Origin: CAYFUG01 sp964346295
Lineage (GTDB): Bacteria > Patescibacteriota > Minisyncoccia > Moranbacterales > DUUL01
Assembly: GCA_964346295.1 (NCBI GenBank)
Contig: CAYFUG010000030.1
Location: 1-6,428, forward strand
Direction of reading: 5' to 3'
DNA length: 6,428 nucleotides
The notes beneath the pieces were generated by a model. The model saw only the letters and a list, made by a program, of their open reading frames with translations. It made no database searches and was not told where the DNA came from. This document shows, in pieces, positions 5,830-6,428 of the stretch. The number at the start of each line of letters is the position of its first letter. Within the stretch, counting starts at the first letter, position 1. Both the position numbers and the translations under genes were made by a program.

Positions 5830-6293
5830 TTATTTGCCTAAACTGTTTATTATAAGCTCAATGTTCTTTGTAGTACCTTTTTTTATTTCATGTTCCCAAA
5901 TTCTTATTACTTTCCAGCCGTCTCTTCGTAAAAATTGCGTGGTTCTTCTGTCACGTCGTCGGTTGTTTTCAATTTTATTTCTCCAAAAGTCATTTTTGAG
6001 TAAATGTTTCCATCTCGGATACTGCCAGCCATGCCAAAAATCACTGGCTAAAAAACACATATTTTATCTTTTTCAAAAAAAATGTCGGGGCAGCCTCGAA
6101 TAGCACGAACATGAGTTTTAAATTTTTTCCTTGTCGTCTTGCTCAACGACTTAATAAAATTTTCTTCAAATTTGGTGCTCTTTGAGCGAATCAACGACAT
6201 TCGTTTTGAACGTTCAACTTTCGAAAGCTTATCTTCAGATCGTTCTTTTTTGAAATCTCGATTGAAATAATTACTTGTTTTTCTTTTTGCCAT
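5830..6293 (-). pseudogene. vsr: Vsr-type (very short patch repair) endonuclease, split by a frameshift
   Basis: Vsr nicks DNA 5' of T in T:G mismatches made by deamination of 5-methylcytosine and is usually encoded beside a C5 methyltransferase. The first frame (ATG 6293 to TAG 6048) carries SKRMSLIRSKSTKFE, the family N-terminal motif, and GCPDIFFEKDKICVF. The second frame (from 6055 to TAA 5830) carries LASDFWHGWQYPRWKH, DFWRNKIENNRRRDRR and GWKVIRIWEHEIKK. A -1 shift at six T (complement of A 6050-6055) joins them into 154 residues with family-like spacing. The catalytic Asp of the PD motif and the FWH histidine are kept; the zinc-ligand cysteines of E. coli Vsr are absent, as in a zinc-less subgroup. 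A start at 6347 is less likely than ATG 6293. It may be a pseudogene, a sequencing error, or a slippage-expressed gene. Confidence 0.85.
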
Positions 6294-6399
6294 AACCAAG
6301 AGTGAAAAGATCAGATGGTTTGGCGGGTTTTGGGTCGAGTTTCGCATGTTTGTCCAAAAGCTTTTTCCATTGATTAAGTGTTAGATTGTCCAGCGTTGT
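6271..6399 (-). other. Short open frame at the right edge overlapping vsr
   Basis: A 42-codon open segment ends in TAA at 6271-6273, overlapping the vsr start by 23 nt. It reads protein-like (LDNLTLNQWKKLLDKHAKL, then PKPAKPSDLFTLGYGKKKNK), with no ATG. The same frame is open further upstream but closed by a TAA at 6400-6402. It could be the tail of an upstream gene (a DNA methyltransferase would fit a vsr neighbour, but nothing in these residues shows one) interrupted by a stop, or simply a chance frame. The window ends before this can be resolved. Confidence 0.25.
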
Positions 6400-6428
6400 T
6401 TAAACTTTCCTTGAGTTAATTATTGAAA

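Noticed and set aside
5834..6103. Plus-strand 89-codon ORF
   Set aside because: Antisense to the vsr gene, which has clear family motifs.
31..6402. 10-bp inverted match AAACAACGCT near both ends of the window (31-40 and about 6393-6402)
   Set aside because: Many 10-mer matches occur by chance at this length; nothing links the two ends.
1..6428. CRISPR array, tRNA, rRNA, transposase or integrase
   Set aside because: No regularly spaced repeats, no cloverleaf or rRNA segments and no transposase-like frame were seen on either strand.

Overview
The window (6,428 bp) looks like an ordinary chromosomal piece of a small-genome, uncultured-type bacterium, most likely in the Patescibacteria/CPR radiation. 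This is inferred from several signs. None of the seven start codons examined has a convincing Shine-Dalgarno sequence. The spacers inside gene runs are short and made of aattttaaa-type AT-rich words. The convergent spacer carries GC-rich, hairpin-prone, repeat-like DNA. Housekeeping genes (gatA, ychF, yraN) sit beside a CBS-domain protein and a DUF711 protein. Two genes (yraN and the DUF711 gene) end in TGA and no CDS has an internal TGA, so UGA is read as stop; this argues against the Gracilibacteria/Absconditabacteria code.

Layout. Bases 48-3888 hold a minus-strand gene run, in transcription order CBS-domain protein, gatA (Glu-tRNA(Gln)/Asp-tRNA(Asn) amidotransferase subunit A), DUF711/UPF0210 protein, yraN (UPF0102 nuclease-fold protein), then a 61-residue unknown ORF. 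A 122-bp imperfect palindrome (249-370) lies between yraN and the last ORF and begins directly after the yraN stop. The run appears to start from a promoter at 3959-3987. That promoter overlaps the -35 box of a promoter pointing the other way (3981-4009) into ychF (4054-5109, plus strand).

From 5110 to 5829 there is no intact gene. The stretch holds, in order: a hairpin/terminator region after ychF; a frameshifted minus-strand gene remnant (5241-5395); a purine-rich repeat-like block (about 5399-5560) followed by a T-rich tail; a 137-bp multi-hairpin palindromic element (5625-5761); and a G-quadruplex-type motif with a flanking stem (5779-5817).

The right end (5830-6293, minus strand) is a Vsr-type (very short patch repair) endonuclease gene split in two frames at a run of six T. 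The two halves join into one 154-residue Vsr-like protein if one base is added to that run. A short ORF at the right edge overlaps the vsr start and could be the tail of another gene, but I cannot identify it.

Taken together, the genes serve translation fidelity (GatA), ribosome-associated ATPase function (YchF) and possible DNA processing (YraN, Vsr). I see no complete new defence or mobile system. The most unusual parts are the shared -35 divergent promoter, the broken or frameshifted vsr, and the structured non-coding DNA in the two intergenic regions.
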